A stretch of 64,000 nucleotides of DNA from Paenibacillus piscarius (lineage in GTDB: Bacteria; Bacillota; Bacilli; Paenibacillales; Paenibacillaceae). Numbering within the stretch: position 1 is the first letter of the stretch; each line of letters opens with the position of its first letter. Both the position numbers and the translations under genes were made by a program. Location of the stretch: the NCBI RefSeq assembly GCF_022234545.1, contig NZ_JAIEUI010000001.1, positions 230,799-294,798 of the forward strand. The letters are read 5' to 3'. Below are positions 56,211 to 63,736 of the stretch, piece after piece. A model generated the notes under the pieces. That model worked only from the letters and a program-made list of their open reading frames with translations, did no database searches and was not told where the DNA came from.

Positions 56211-56260
56211 TTATGCTATATAATTGTAACCGCATCCATTACAATTCTGGAGGGATTCCT

Positions 56261-57325
56261 TTGCGAACGGTATTAAAGCGGCTGCCCCTTCGGCTTCACT
56301 CCTGTCTGCTCGTATTCCTGGTGCTCTTGGGCGGCTGTTCGGACAGTGCAAATCCAAACGTACAGCAGGCTGTGCCTTCGCCGGATCGTTCTCCGGCGCT
56401 TCTTAGCGGGCTTTTGCCGTCAGAGGAGGTTGTTCCCGCCAAGCAATTGGTGCTGGGCTTCTCCCAGCTCGGCTCAGAGAGTGCCTGGCGGGAGGCCAAC
56501 ACCGCTTCCATCCGCGAAGCCGCAGAGGAGGCCGGAATCACGCTGCGGCTTGGCAATGCCGAACAGGATCAGCAGAAGCAATTCGAGGCGATCCGTTCTT
56601 TTATCAGAGACAAGGTTGATGTGATTGCGGTGGCTCCGGTGGTGCAGACCGGCTGGGAGCCGATTCTGCTTGAGATCCGTCAGGCGGGGATTCCTGTAAT
56701 TATAGTCGACCGTTCCGTGAATGTGGAGGACAGCTCCCTGTATGTAACCTTCATCGGCTCCGACTTCTATCAGGAAGGGGTCAAGGCGGCCAAATATGTG
56801 ATCGACAAGATGCGCCATCATCCTGAGGCGATCCGCATCGCCGAGCTACAGGGCACGGTAGGCTCGACACCGTCCATCGACCGCGGGCGCGGGTTCCGCA
56901 AGCTGATGGAAGAGAGGCCGAACCTCCGGATTACGATGAGCGCTCCCGCCGATTTCACACAGAGCGGCGGGCGTGAGGTAATGCGGACGTTTTTGCAGCA
57001 GCCGGAGGAGAAGTGGCCCCGGGTGCTTTTTTCCCATAATGACGATATGGCGATTGGTGCGGTGGAGGCGATCCGGGAAGCGGGCCTGGTGCCCGGGAAG
57101 GACATCATCATTGTCTCGGTGGACGGTACGCGCCGGGCGTTCGAGCAGATGGTTGCGGGCAACATCAATGCGGTGGTGGAATGTAATCCGCTGCTGGGAC
57201 CGCTGCTTATGCAGGCGGCTGCAGAGATTATGGCCGGGCGGACGCTGCCCAAACGGATGGTCACACCGGAGGATATTTATACGCAGGAGCTGGCGGCGAT
57301 GGAAGTTGCGAACCGCAAATATTGA
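56261..57325 (+). CDS. Second YtfQ-type sugar-binding lipoprotein
   Basis: A 354-residue family 4 binding protein with lipobox VLLGGC. It aligns throughout with the lipoprotein at 51.5 kb: LGFSQLGSESAWREANTASI, QQKQFEAIRSFIRDKVDVI, ELQGTVGSTPSIDR, FSHNDDMAIGAVEAIREAGL. The start is TTG with GGAGGG six bases before it; the longer frame from 55844 runs through the previous gene and is not real. It stands alone after a terminator. It may be a second receptor for the same permeases with another ligand, or a decoy or sensor protein. Confidence 0.88.
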   Translation: MRTVLKRLPLRLHSCLLVFLVLLGGCSDSANPNVQQAVPSPDRSPALLSGLLPSEEVVPAKQLVLGFSQLGSESAWREANTASIREAAEEAGITLRLGNAEQDQQKQFEAIRSFIRDKVDVIAVAPVVQTGWEPILLEIRQAGIPVIIVDRSVNVEDSSLYVTFIGSDFYQEGVKAAKYVIDKMRHHPEAIRIAELQGTVGSTPSIDRGRGFRKLMEERPNLRITMSAPADFTQSGGREVMRTFLQQPEEKWPRVLFSHNDDMAIGAVEAIREAGLVPGKDIIIVSVDGTRRAFEQMVAGNINAVVECNPLLGPLLMQAAAEIMAGRTLPKRMVTPEDIYTQELAAMEVANRKY

Positions 57326-57342
57326 GCAGACAAAATACCAAA

Positions 57343-57375
57343 AAAATTCAACTTTTCAAACAAAAATCTACATTG
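57343..57375 (+). promoter_or_regulatory. Shared motif E upstream of the GH43/GH10 operon
   Basis: AAAATTC, AACTTTT, then AA, AAAAA and CATTG, matching motif D at 51338 apart from a two-base gap and scattered changes. It ends on the -35 box at 57373, the classic position for an AraC-type activator. It links the GH43/GH10 genes with the regulator at 47.9 kb. Confidence 0.5.
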
Positions 57376-57401
57376 TTCCTTAGCGGGAAGTAGTTTAAGA
57401 T
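57373..57401 (+). promoter_or_regulatory. Promoter of the GH43/GH10 operon
   Basis: TTGTTC at 57373-57378 and TAAGAT at 57396-57401 are 17 bases apart. The boxes are imperfect, as expected for a promoter that needs an activator. Confidence 0.5.
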
Positions 57402-57494
57402 GAACTCGAATAACAAATATTAGTAGATTCATTCAAAGAATACAAGCGGAAAGGAGGAGGCAGGCAGGAATCCGGCATTTGTAGCGCATCCGAT

Positions 57495-57508
57495 TGTAAG
57501 GGTTTACA
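57495..57508 (+). promoter_or_regulatory. cre-like inverted repeat before the GH43 gene
   Basis: TGTAAGGGTTTACA sits in a TTGTAA-GGGT-TTACAA inverted repeat. It matches the CcpA consensus at 13 of 14 positions (G for C in the central CG). It lies downstream of the promoter, as at 40733. Confidence 0.5.
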
Positions 57509-57534
57509 ACATTATGTAATGGAGGTGCATGTCA

Positions 57535-59454
57535 ATGTTCAAAAAGCTCTCGGTGCTGGCCATGACCTTCGTGCTGCTGCTGGGCTGTCTGCCTATGCTC
57601 TCAGCACATGCGGCAGGCAATGCCACGGCCAAAACCCCCGGCAATTCTAACCCGCTGATGGATCACAAGCTGGGAGCCGACCCCTTCGCGCTGACGTATA
57701 ACGGACGAGTCTACATCTATATGTCCAGCGATGCCTATGTCTATAACAGCAATGGCACAGTGAAGGACAATGATTTCAGTGCTCTGAACAAAATCAATGT
57801 CATCTCGTCGGCCGATATGGTGAATTGGACCGATCACGGCGCCATCCCGGTAGCCGGAGCCAACAATGTGAACGGCTCGGCAGGGATTGCCAAGTGGGCC
57901 TCGCTCTCCTGGGCGCCTTCGGCAGCCGTGAAGAAGATCAACGGGCAGGACAAGTTCTTCCTGTACTTCGCCAACGGTGCATCCGGCATCGGTGTGCTCA
58001 CCGCCAACTCTCCGCTCGGCCCGTGGACGGATCCGCTGGGCAAGGCGCTGGTGACCGGCAGCACACCCGGAATGTCCGGCGTAACCTGGCTGTTTGATCC
58101 GGCGGTGCTGGTTGACGACGACGGCAGCGGATATCTGTATGCCGGCGGGGGCATTCCCAACAATTCGGACCCGGCATCCATCGCGAGCCCTAAGACTGCG
58201 CGTGTTCTCCGTCTGGGCGCAGATATGACGAGCATTGTTGGAAGCGCATCCACCATTGATGCTCCCTACATGTTCGAGGATTCAGGCATCCACAAATACG
58301 GCGGCAAATATTATTATTCCTATTGCATCAACTTCTCGGGCTCGCACCCGGCGGCTTATCCCGCAGGCGAAATCGGCTATATGGTGAGTAACAGCCCGAT
58401 GGGCCCCTTCACCTATACCGGGCATTTCCTGAAGAATCCGTATACCTTCTTCGGAGTGGGCGGCAACAACCACCATGCGGTGTTCAACTTCAATAACGAG
58501 TGGTATGTGGTGTACCATGCCCAGACTGTGGCGAAGGCTGTACTCGGCGACGGCAAGGGCTACCGCTCCCCGCATATCAACAAGCTGTTCCACAATTCTA
58601 ACGGGACCATTCAGGAGGTTCAGGGCAATATGGCGGGCGTCGCCCAGATTGCCAATCTGAATCCGTATAACCGGGTAGAAGCCGAGACGATCGGCTGGAA
58701 CGCGGGCATCACCACTGAACGCTCCCAAGCTTCCGGCGGTCCGGTAGGCAATATGAACGTGACCAATATTAACAATGGAGACTGGGTTGCAGTGGGCAAT
58801 GCCGATTTCGGCAACGGTGCTTCCAGCTTCAAGGCGAATGTGGCTTCTGCCACAGGCGGCGGCAAAATCGAGATCCGGCTCGACAGCGCAACCGGCCCGC
58901 TGGTCGGTACGCTCAATGTTCCTGCTACGGGAGGAGCGCAGTCCTGGCAAGAGGTGCAGACTACGGTCAGCAATGCGGCCGGGGTGCACAGACTCTTTCT
59001 GGTCTTCACCGGATCAGGCTCCGGTAACCTGTTCAACTTCGATTACTGGCAATTCTCATCCGGCGGCGATGGCGGCACGACTCCTCCTCCGGTGAGCAAG
59101 GTGGAAGCGGAGGATATGACGCTAAGCGGCACTTATGCCGGCAAGATCACTTCCCCGTTCAACGGAGTAGCGTTATACGCCAATAATGATGCGGCTTCAT
59201 TCAATCAATATTATGCCTTCGGCACGCATAACTTCTCGGTGCGGGGGGCTTCTAACAATTCGTCCACAGCCAGAGTCGATCTGTTGATCGGCGGCGTGAA
59301 TGCCGGCTCCTTCTATTTCACGGGCACGACACCGACTGTTCAGACCTTGACCAATGTGGCCCATGCCACCGGCAATCAGGAGGTCAAGCTGGTGGTGACC
59401 ACGGATAATGGAAGCTGGGATGCCTATGTGGATTATATTGAATGGAGCCAGTGA
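57535..59454 (+). CDS. xynD: GH43 arabinoxylan arabinofuranohydrolase, XynD type
   Basis: Secreted enzyme that removes arabinofuranose from arabinoxylan. After a signal peptide (about 1-27), the GH43 five-blade propeller is near-identical in motif order to B. subtilis XynD: base Asp49 in LGADPFAL, Asp188 in WLFDPAVL and acid Glu248 in YMFEDSGIHK. A CBM6-like module covers about 380-510 (NRVEAETIGW). An extra CBM36-like module, 525-639 (VEAEDMTLSG), which B. subtilis XynD lacks, binds xylan with calcium in known cases. ATG 57535 is eight bases after GGAGGT; ATG 57529 is too close. It overlaps or abuts the next GH43 gene. Confidence 0.93.
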   Translation: MFKKLSVLAMTFVLLLGCLPMLSAHAAGNATAKTPGNSNPLMDHKLGADPFALTYNGRVYIYMSSDAYVYNSNGTVKDNDFSALNKINVISSADMVNWTDHGAIPVAGANNVNGSAGIAKWASLSWAPSAAVKKINGQDKFFLYFANGASGIGVLTANSPLGPWTDPLGKALVTGSTPGMSGVTWLFDPAVLVDDDGSGYLYAGGGIPNNSDPASIASPKTARVLRLGADMTSIVGSASTIDAPYMFEDSGIHKYGGKYYYSYCINFSGSHPAAYPAGEIGYMVSNSPMGPFTYTGHFLKNPYTFFGVGGNNHHAVFNFNNEWYVVYHAQTVAKAVLGDGKGYRSPHINKLFHNSNGTIQEVQGNMAGVAQIANLNPYNRVEAETIGWNAGITTERSQASGGPVGNMNVTNINNGDWVAVGNADFGNGASSFKANVASATGGGKIEIRLDSATGPLVGTLNVPATGGAQSWQEVQTTVSNAAGVHRLFLVFTGSGSGNLFNFDYWQFSSGGDGGTTPPPVSKVEAEDMTLSGTYAGKITSPFNGVALYANNDAASFNQYYAFGTHNFSVRGASNNSSTARVDLLIGGVNAGSFYFTGTTPTVQTLTNVAHATGNQEVKLVVTTDNGSWDAYVDYIEWSQ

Positions 59455-59480
59455 CGGGGCAAGCAGGGGGGAGGGCAGGC

Positions 59481-61064
59481 GTGAAACCTATACGTTCTTT
59501 TATTTTTAAAAAAACAGGGCTGTACCTGCTGGCAGTTTCACTTATGCTCGGCATCCTGTTCAATGGTTCGGCGGTTAGCGCAGCGACTTTCAATAACCCG
59601 TTCATCTATGCCGATGCCCCGGACAATGATGTCATCCGGGTGGGCAATGTCTATTACATGACCAGCACCACCATGCATATGAACCCCGGTGTCCCGGTCA
59701 TGAAGTCTTATGATCTGGTGAACTGGGAGATCGTGAATTATGTCTATGATACGTATGCGAACGGGGATGCCCAGAACCTGAACAACGGGCAGAACGAATA
59801 CGGCAAGGGATCGTGGGCGAGCAGTCTCCGGTACAATAACGGTATCTATTATGTATCGTTCGGGTCCAATGCTACCGGCCGGACCTATATCTATCAGACG
59901 ACGAACATCGAGAGCGGTCCGTGGACCTCTTCGGTTCTGGGCAGCTACTATCACGATGCTTCGCTGCTGTTCGATAACGGGCGGGTCTTCCTGGTCTATG
60001 GCGTGGATAACATCAGCCTGATTGAGCTGACGGCAGATGCCAAGGCAATCAAATCGGGCGGATTGAATCAGGTGATCATTCCGAATTCGAGCAATATTGC
60101 CGGTTCGAGCTTCATCGTGAAGGCCGAGGGCGCGCATATCCAGAAGATTAACGGGTATTATTATGTTTTTCTGATCTGCTGGCCCTCCGGCAGCGGGCGC
60201 ACCCAGTTAACCTACCGATCGTCTAACTTAACCGGCGGTTATACAGGCCAGGTGTCGCTGAACGACTCGGGCATTGCCCAGGGCGGGATTGTGGATACAC
60301 CGTCCGGCTCCTGGTATGCCATGCTCTTCAGGGACAGCGGTGCGGTTGGACGTATGCCTTATCTGGTACCTGTAACCTGGTCAAACAATTGGCCGGTCTT
60401 CGGAACCGGGGGCAAAGCGCCGCGGACGCTGAATCTGCCGGTGGAAGGATATCCGGTGAAGAAGGTGTATGCCTCTGACGAGTTCAATGCGGGGGCATCA
60501 GGGACAGGGCTGGCCAAGGTCTGGCAGTGGAACCACAATCCCGATAACTCGAAGTGGTCGCTGACTCAGCGTTCCGGGTTCATGCGGCTGACGACGGGCA
60601 AGGTGAGTACAAGCATACTGGATGCCCGCAACACGCTGACCCAGCGGACGTTCGGGCCTAAGAGTACAGGGATTACCGCGCTGGAGACGGGCGGAATGAA
60701 GGACGGGGATGTTGCCGGACTGGCTGCTTTTCAGGCTAAATATGGCTTCGCCGGTGTGAAGGTATCGGGCAGCTCCAAGTCAATTGTCATGGTCAACGCC
60801 AGCTCCGGCTCCATGGTTCAGGTGGCCAATGTGCCGCTCAATCAGAACAGAGTCTACCTGAAGGTGGTATGCGACTTCACCAATCAGACGGACAAGGCAT
60901 ACTTCTATTACAGTCTGGACGGTAACAACTGGACGGCCTTGGGGAATACGCTGCAAATGTCTTATACCCTGCCGCATTTCATGGGCTACCGGTTTGCCTT
61001 ATTCAATTACGCTACGAAGGCAGCAGGCGGCTATGCGGATTTCGATTATCTGCGTCTGGAATAG
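59481..61064 (+). CDS. Secreted GH43 glycosidase (xylosidase or arabinofuranosidase)
   Basis: A protein of about 527 residues with a signal peptide ending SAVSA. The propeller has APDNDVIRVGNVYY (base Asp48, with Asn in place of the usual Pro after it), YYHDASLLFDNG (Asp159) and VKAEGAHIQK (Glu216, acid). A concanavalin-like C-terminal domain from about 345 (ASDEFNAG) is typical of beta-xylosidase-type GH43. GTG 59481 follows GGGGGGAGGG; an ATG at 59442, inside the upstream gene, is possible. It lies between the XynD-like and GH10 genes, so it most likely works on xylan fragments outside the cell. Substrate not settled. Confidence 0.88.
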   Translation: MKPIRSFIFKKTGLYLLAVSLMLGILFNGSAVSAATFNNPFIYADAPDNDVIRVGNVYYMTSTTMHMNPGVPVMKSYDLVNWEIVNYVYDTYANGDAQNLNNGQNEYGKGSWASSLRYNNGIYYVSFGSNATGRTYIYQTTNIESGPWTSSVLGSYYHDASLLFDNGRVFLVYGVDNISLIELTADAKAIKSGGLNQVIIPNSSNIAGSSFIVKAEGAHIQKINGYYYVFLICWPSGSGRTQLTYRSSNLTGGYTGQVSLNDSGIAQGGIVDTPSGSWYAMLFRDSGAVGRMPYLVPVTWSNNWPVFGTGGKAPRTLNLPVEGYPVKKVYASDEFNAGASGTGLAKVWQWNHNPDNSKWSLTQRSGFMRLTTGKVSTSILDARNTLTQRTFGPKSTGITALETGGMKDGDVAGLAAFQAKYGFAGVKVSGSSKSIVMVNASSGSMVQVANVPLNQNRVYLKVVCDFTNQTDKAYFYYSLDGNNWTALGNTLQMSYTLPHFMGYRFALFNYATKAAGGYADFDYLRLE

Positions 61065-61108
61065 CTTGTGTGAATTTGAATCTAAATAGAAGAAGGAGAT
61101 GTGTTCAA

Positions 61109-62206
61109 TTGAAGAATCGAATCAAGAAGGTTGTGGGCGGGCTGGCCTTAGCCAGTGTCCTGCTTACATCAGTGATGGCAGGGAGCGCCAGCGCAGCTAT
61201 TACTAACGGCTCCAAGTTCCTGGGCAATATCATCGCCGGAAGTGCACCAAGTAACTTCACTACCTACTGGAATCAGGTAACACCGGAGAACGGCACTAAA
61301 TGGGGATCGATTGAAGGTACCCGCAACCAGATGAACTGGGGCAATGCCGATATGATCTATAACTATGCGATTAGCAAGAACATCCCGTTCAAATTCCATA
61401 CCCTCGTCTGGGGAAGCCAGGAGCCGAACTGGGTCGCTGGCTTATCGGCAGCGGAGCAGAAGGCGGAGATCAGCTCCTTCATTGCGCAGGCAGGCCAGCG
61501 TTATTCCGCGAAGACAGCTTTTGTGGACGTCGTCAATGAACCGCTGCATGCCAAGCCTTCGTACCGCAATGCCATCGGCGGCGATGGCAGCACCGGCTGG
61601 GATTGGGTCATCTGGTCCTTCCAGCAAGCCCGGGCCGCCTTCCCGAACGCCAAGCTGCACCTCAATGACTACGGCATTATCGGTGACCCCAGCGCGGCCG
61701 ACAAATATGTGAACATTATCAATATCCTGAAGTCCAGAGGTCTGATCGACGGCATCGGCATTCAGTGCCACTACTTCAATATGGATAATGTCAGTGTGAG
61801 CACGATGAATACGGTGCTGAACAAGCTGGCGGCGACCGGACTGCCGATCTACGTCTCTGAGCTAGACATCACCGGCGATGACAACACCCAGCTGGCCAGA
61901 TACCAAACGAAGTTCCCGGTGCTGTGGAACCATCCTTCGGTCAAGGGTGTAACCCTGTGGGGCTACATCCAGAATCAGACCTGGGCCTCGGGCACTCACC
62001 TGGTGAATTCCAACGGCACCGAGCGTCCGGCGCTGAAATGGCTGAAGCAATATCTGGGCGGCTCCTCGGCGTTGATGGAAACTACCGATGGTCTTGATAT
62101 CACGGATGCTAGTTCGGTTCAACCTGATAGCGTGGTGCAACCGGATAGCGTGGTGCAACCTGATAGCGTAGTCCAGCCGGAGCTGGAGGTCGTTCCGGGC
62201 GAGTAA
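61109..62206 (+). CDS. Secreted GH10 endo-1,4-beta-xylanase
   Basis: A 365-residue endo-xylanase. Signal peptide about 1-29 (ASA). The GH10 barrel has FKFHTLVWGSQEPNW, acid/base Glu144 in DVVNEPLHAK, IQCHYFNM and nucleophile Glu251 in YVSELDITG. It is shorter than many GH10 enzymes and close to a minimal barrel. The C-terminus ends in a 6-residue repeat (SVVQPD) of unknown role. Start TTG 61109 follows AAGGAG by ten bases; the upstream frame to 61070 lacks a site. Last gene of the GH43/GH10 group. Confidence 0.93.
   Translation: MKNRIKKVVGGLALASVLLTSVMAGSASAAITNGSKFLGNIIAGSAPSNFTTYWNQVTPENGTKWGSIEGTRNQMNWGNADMIYNYAISKNIPFKFHTLVWGSQEPNWVAGLSAAEQKAEISSFIAQAGQRYSAKTAFVDVVNEPLHAKPSYRNAIGGDGSTGWDWVIWSFQQARAAFPNAKLHLNDYGIIGDPSAADKYVNIINILKSRGLIDGIGIQCHYFNMDNVSVSTMNTVLNKLAATGLPIYVSELDITGDDNTQLARYQTKFPVLWNHPSVKGVTLWGYIQNQTWASGTHLVNSNGTERPALKWLKQYLGGSSALMETTDGLDITDASSVQPDSVVQPDSVVQPDSVVQPELEVVPGE
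62116..62180 (+). repeat. 18-bp tandem repeat at the end of the GH10 gene
   Basis: Three and a half copies of an 18-base unit (GGTGCAACCTGATAGCGT type) encode repeated SVVQPD at the C-terminus of the xylanase. The copies are nearly identical, which suggests recent expansion. Confidence 0.85.
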
Positions 62207-62443
62207 GCTCCTTGGCTGGGGGCCGTTCTTGCCGGGTAGCTCGTAAGCTTGGCTGGAAGCTGTTTCGGCTCAGTTAGCTGGTAAGTGTGGTGAGGCTGCA
62301 CTGGGGCGAGTAAGCACCCGTGCACGGCAAGGGCCGTTCCGGCCGAGTAAGCTGAAGCAAGCCTTCAGCACAAGAGCTGTTGCCGAAGTGCGAACAAGGC
62401 TGTTACAGCTGCGATAAGAAGGCTGCTCCCTAGCGTAAACAAG
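62207..62443. other. Non-coding stretch with short imperfect repeats
   Basis: No gene is visible. The sequence repeats loose forms of GCCGTTCTTGCCG, GCTGTTTCGGC and GCCGTTCCGGCC with AGTAAGCT between them, and looks like decayed repeat DNA after the xylanase gene. Confidence 0.4.
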
Positions 62444-62487
62444 GCTGCTCCCCATGCGCCGCAAGTTGCGCTAGGAGCAGCTTTTTT
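62444..62487 (+). terminator. Terminator of the GH43/GH10 operon
   Basis: GCTGCTCC at 62444-62451 pairs with GGAGCAGC at 62473-62480, GCGC with GCGC inside, and six T follow. A second left arm, GGCTGCTCCCTAGCG near 62421-62435, can pair with the same right arm, so two alternative stems exist. Confidence 0.75.
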
Positions 62488-62523
62488 GTGGTGAGGAAGA
62501 GCGTTGTGTGGGTGCGTGGGCGG

Positions 62524-62862
62524 AATGAAGTTGAAAAACCGAACACATTGGTCGTGGCGGAGGTGCGCGGACCCAATGTAATCGGAAAACCGATCACATT
62601 GGGCCGGGCGGGTTGCGTAGCCGGAAATGTAATCGGAAAACCGATCACATTGGGCCAGATGGGTAGCGTAGCCGGAAATGTAATCGGAAAACCGATCACA
62701 TTGGGTCGGATGGGGAGTGTAGACGGAAATGTAATCGGAAAACCGATCACATTGGGCCGGATGGGGAGTGTAGACGGAAATGTAATCGGAAAAGCGAATA
62801 CATTCGGCGCAGCGGAGGCACGTGGAGCAAACGTATGCGAAAAACCAAACACATTTTGCTTC
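62524..62862. repeat. 51-bp hairpin array 3 (seven units)
   Basis: Units begin at 62524, 62575, 62626, 62677, 62728, 62779 and 62830, exactly 51 bases apart. The four central units open with AATGTAATCGG-AAAA-CCGATCACATT, an 11-base hairpin with one A/C mismatch, and continue with a GC-rich linker ending AGCCGGA or AGACGGA. The end units are decayed. Both strands stay open as ORFs because 51 is a multiple of three; I see no start site and do not call proteins. Confidence 0.9.
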
Positions 62863-62957
62863 CAGAGCTGACCTGTAAGGTGTTTGCTATCTGCATCTTG
62901 CGTTCTATGAGCAAAAGTGGCACACTAGTATTAGTTATAGTAGACGTGGCAAAGGAT

Positions 62958-62996
62958 GCCCCGCTCCCTTCTATCCTTAGAAGGTGGCGGGGCTTT
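62958..62996 (+). terminator. Hairpin before the HTH-like gene
   Basis: GCCCCGC at 62958-62964 pairs with GCGGGGC at 62987-62993, and CCTTCT with AGAAGG inside, then TTT. It is a terminator-like stem 45 bases before the GTG start, and might act as a leader attenuator. Confidence 0.6.
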
Positions 62997-63039
62997 GTGC
63001 GTTCACACATTAATTTCATTGTAGAGCGAGGGGATTGAA

Positions 63040-63720
63040 GTGGGATTTACTGAAGAACATGACCAGTGGTTAAGCCATCATCTGAAACGAAGAAAGGGGG
63101 AGCGGCTTGATGCGCTGAAGCGGGGGCATAGCTACGGTAACCGCCTATTCGTGGAATGTGTGTGGTGGCCACTTGTTGGACATTTTCATGGACTCCATCC
63201 GGAATATGAAGTTAAGGATTGGCGCGGCAGATCCTACTATATTGATTTACTGTGGAAGGTCGGTTCCTCGCGGATTGCATTCGAGATTATGGATTATGGA
63301 TCGCATGGAACGGAACGTAGCAAATACCGGATGGATTTGAATCGCGGTCTCTTCCTGCAATCACAAGACTACATGATGCTCTATATCTCGCTGGATGAGA
63401 TGAAAGAAAATCCGTCTTTCATTCTCTCCACACTGCGGAACCTGCTGTTTCCGTATTTCTCCGCAGCGGCTACTAATGGAAGCATGGAGAAACCCTATAC
63501 CAGAATTGAACGAGATTTGATGCGGTTAGCCATTCGCAACCACCGTGTTCTCCGTCCAGGTGATGCAGCGAGGGAGCTTGAGTTACATTACACGACAATT
63601 ATTAAGTACAGCCGTATGCTAGTGGATAAGGGGAAATTCCGTCCTGTAGCGAGAGGGACATCTCCACGGGTTACATACTACGAGTACATAGGTACAATTC
63701 AAAGCCCGGATCTGGTCTGA
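63040..63720 (+). CDS. Unrecognised protein: nuclease-like core plus C-terminal HTH
   Basis: A 226-residue cytoplasmic protein. Residues 55-90 (EYEVKDWRGRSYYIDLLW, then SRIAFEIM) resemble the D-x(n)-E-x-K core of PD-(D/E)XK nucleases, with Asp69 and Glu82, but Met84 stands where Lys is expected. The C-terminal part, about 155-210, looks like a winged HTH (LRPGDAARELELHYTTIIKYS). GTG start after GAGGGG. It lies alone between two arrays of the same 51-base hairpin unit. I do not recognise a function; a DNA-binding protein, active or not as a nuclease, is the best guess. Confidence 0.65.
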   Translation: MGFTEEHDQWLSHHLKRRKGERLDALKRGHSYGNRLFVECVWWPLVGHFHGLHPEYEVKDWRGRSYYIDLLWKVGSSRIAFEIMDYGSHGTERSKYRMDLNRGLFLQSQDYMMLYISLDEMKENPSFILSTLRNLLFPYFSAAATNGSMEKPYTRIERDLMRLAIRNHRVLRPGDAARELELHYTTIIKYSRMLVDKGKFRPVARGTSPRVTYYEYIGTIQSPDLV

Positions 63721-63736
63721 ACAACAGCGTCAAGCG

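Noticed and set aside
55844..56260. N-terminal extension of the second YtfQ-like gene
   Set aside because: The extension runs through the permease gene and a terminator, has no signal peptide, and a TTG with a good ribosome site gives a proper lipoprotein signal.
62488..62871. 127-residue plus-strand ORF (and a 140-residue minus-strand one) over array 3
   Set aside because: Both strands are open for the same reason, multiples of 51 bases, and neither has a clear start signal.
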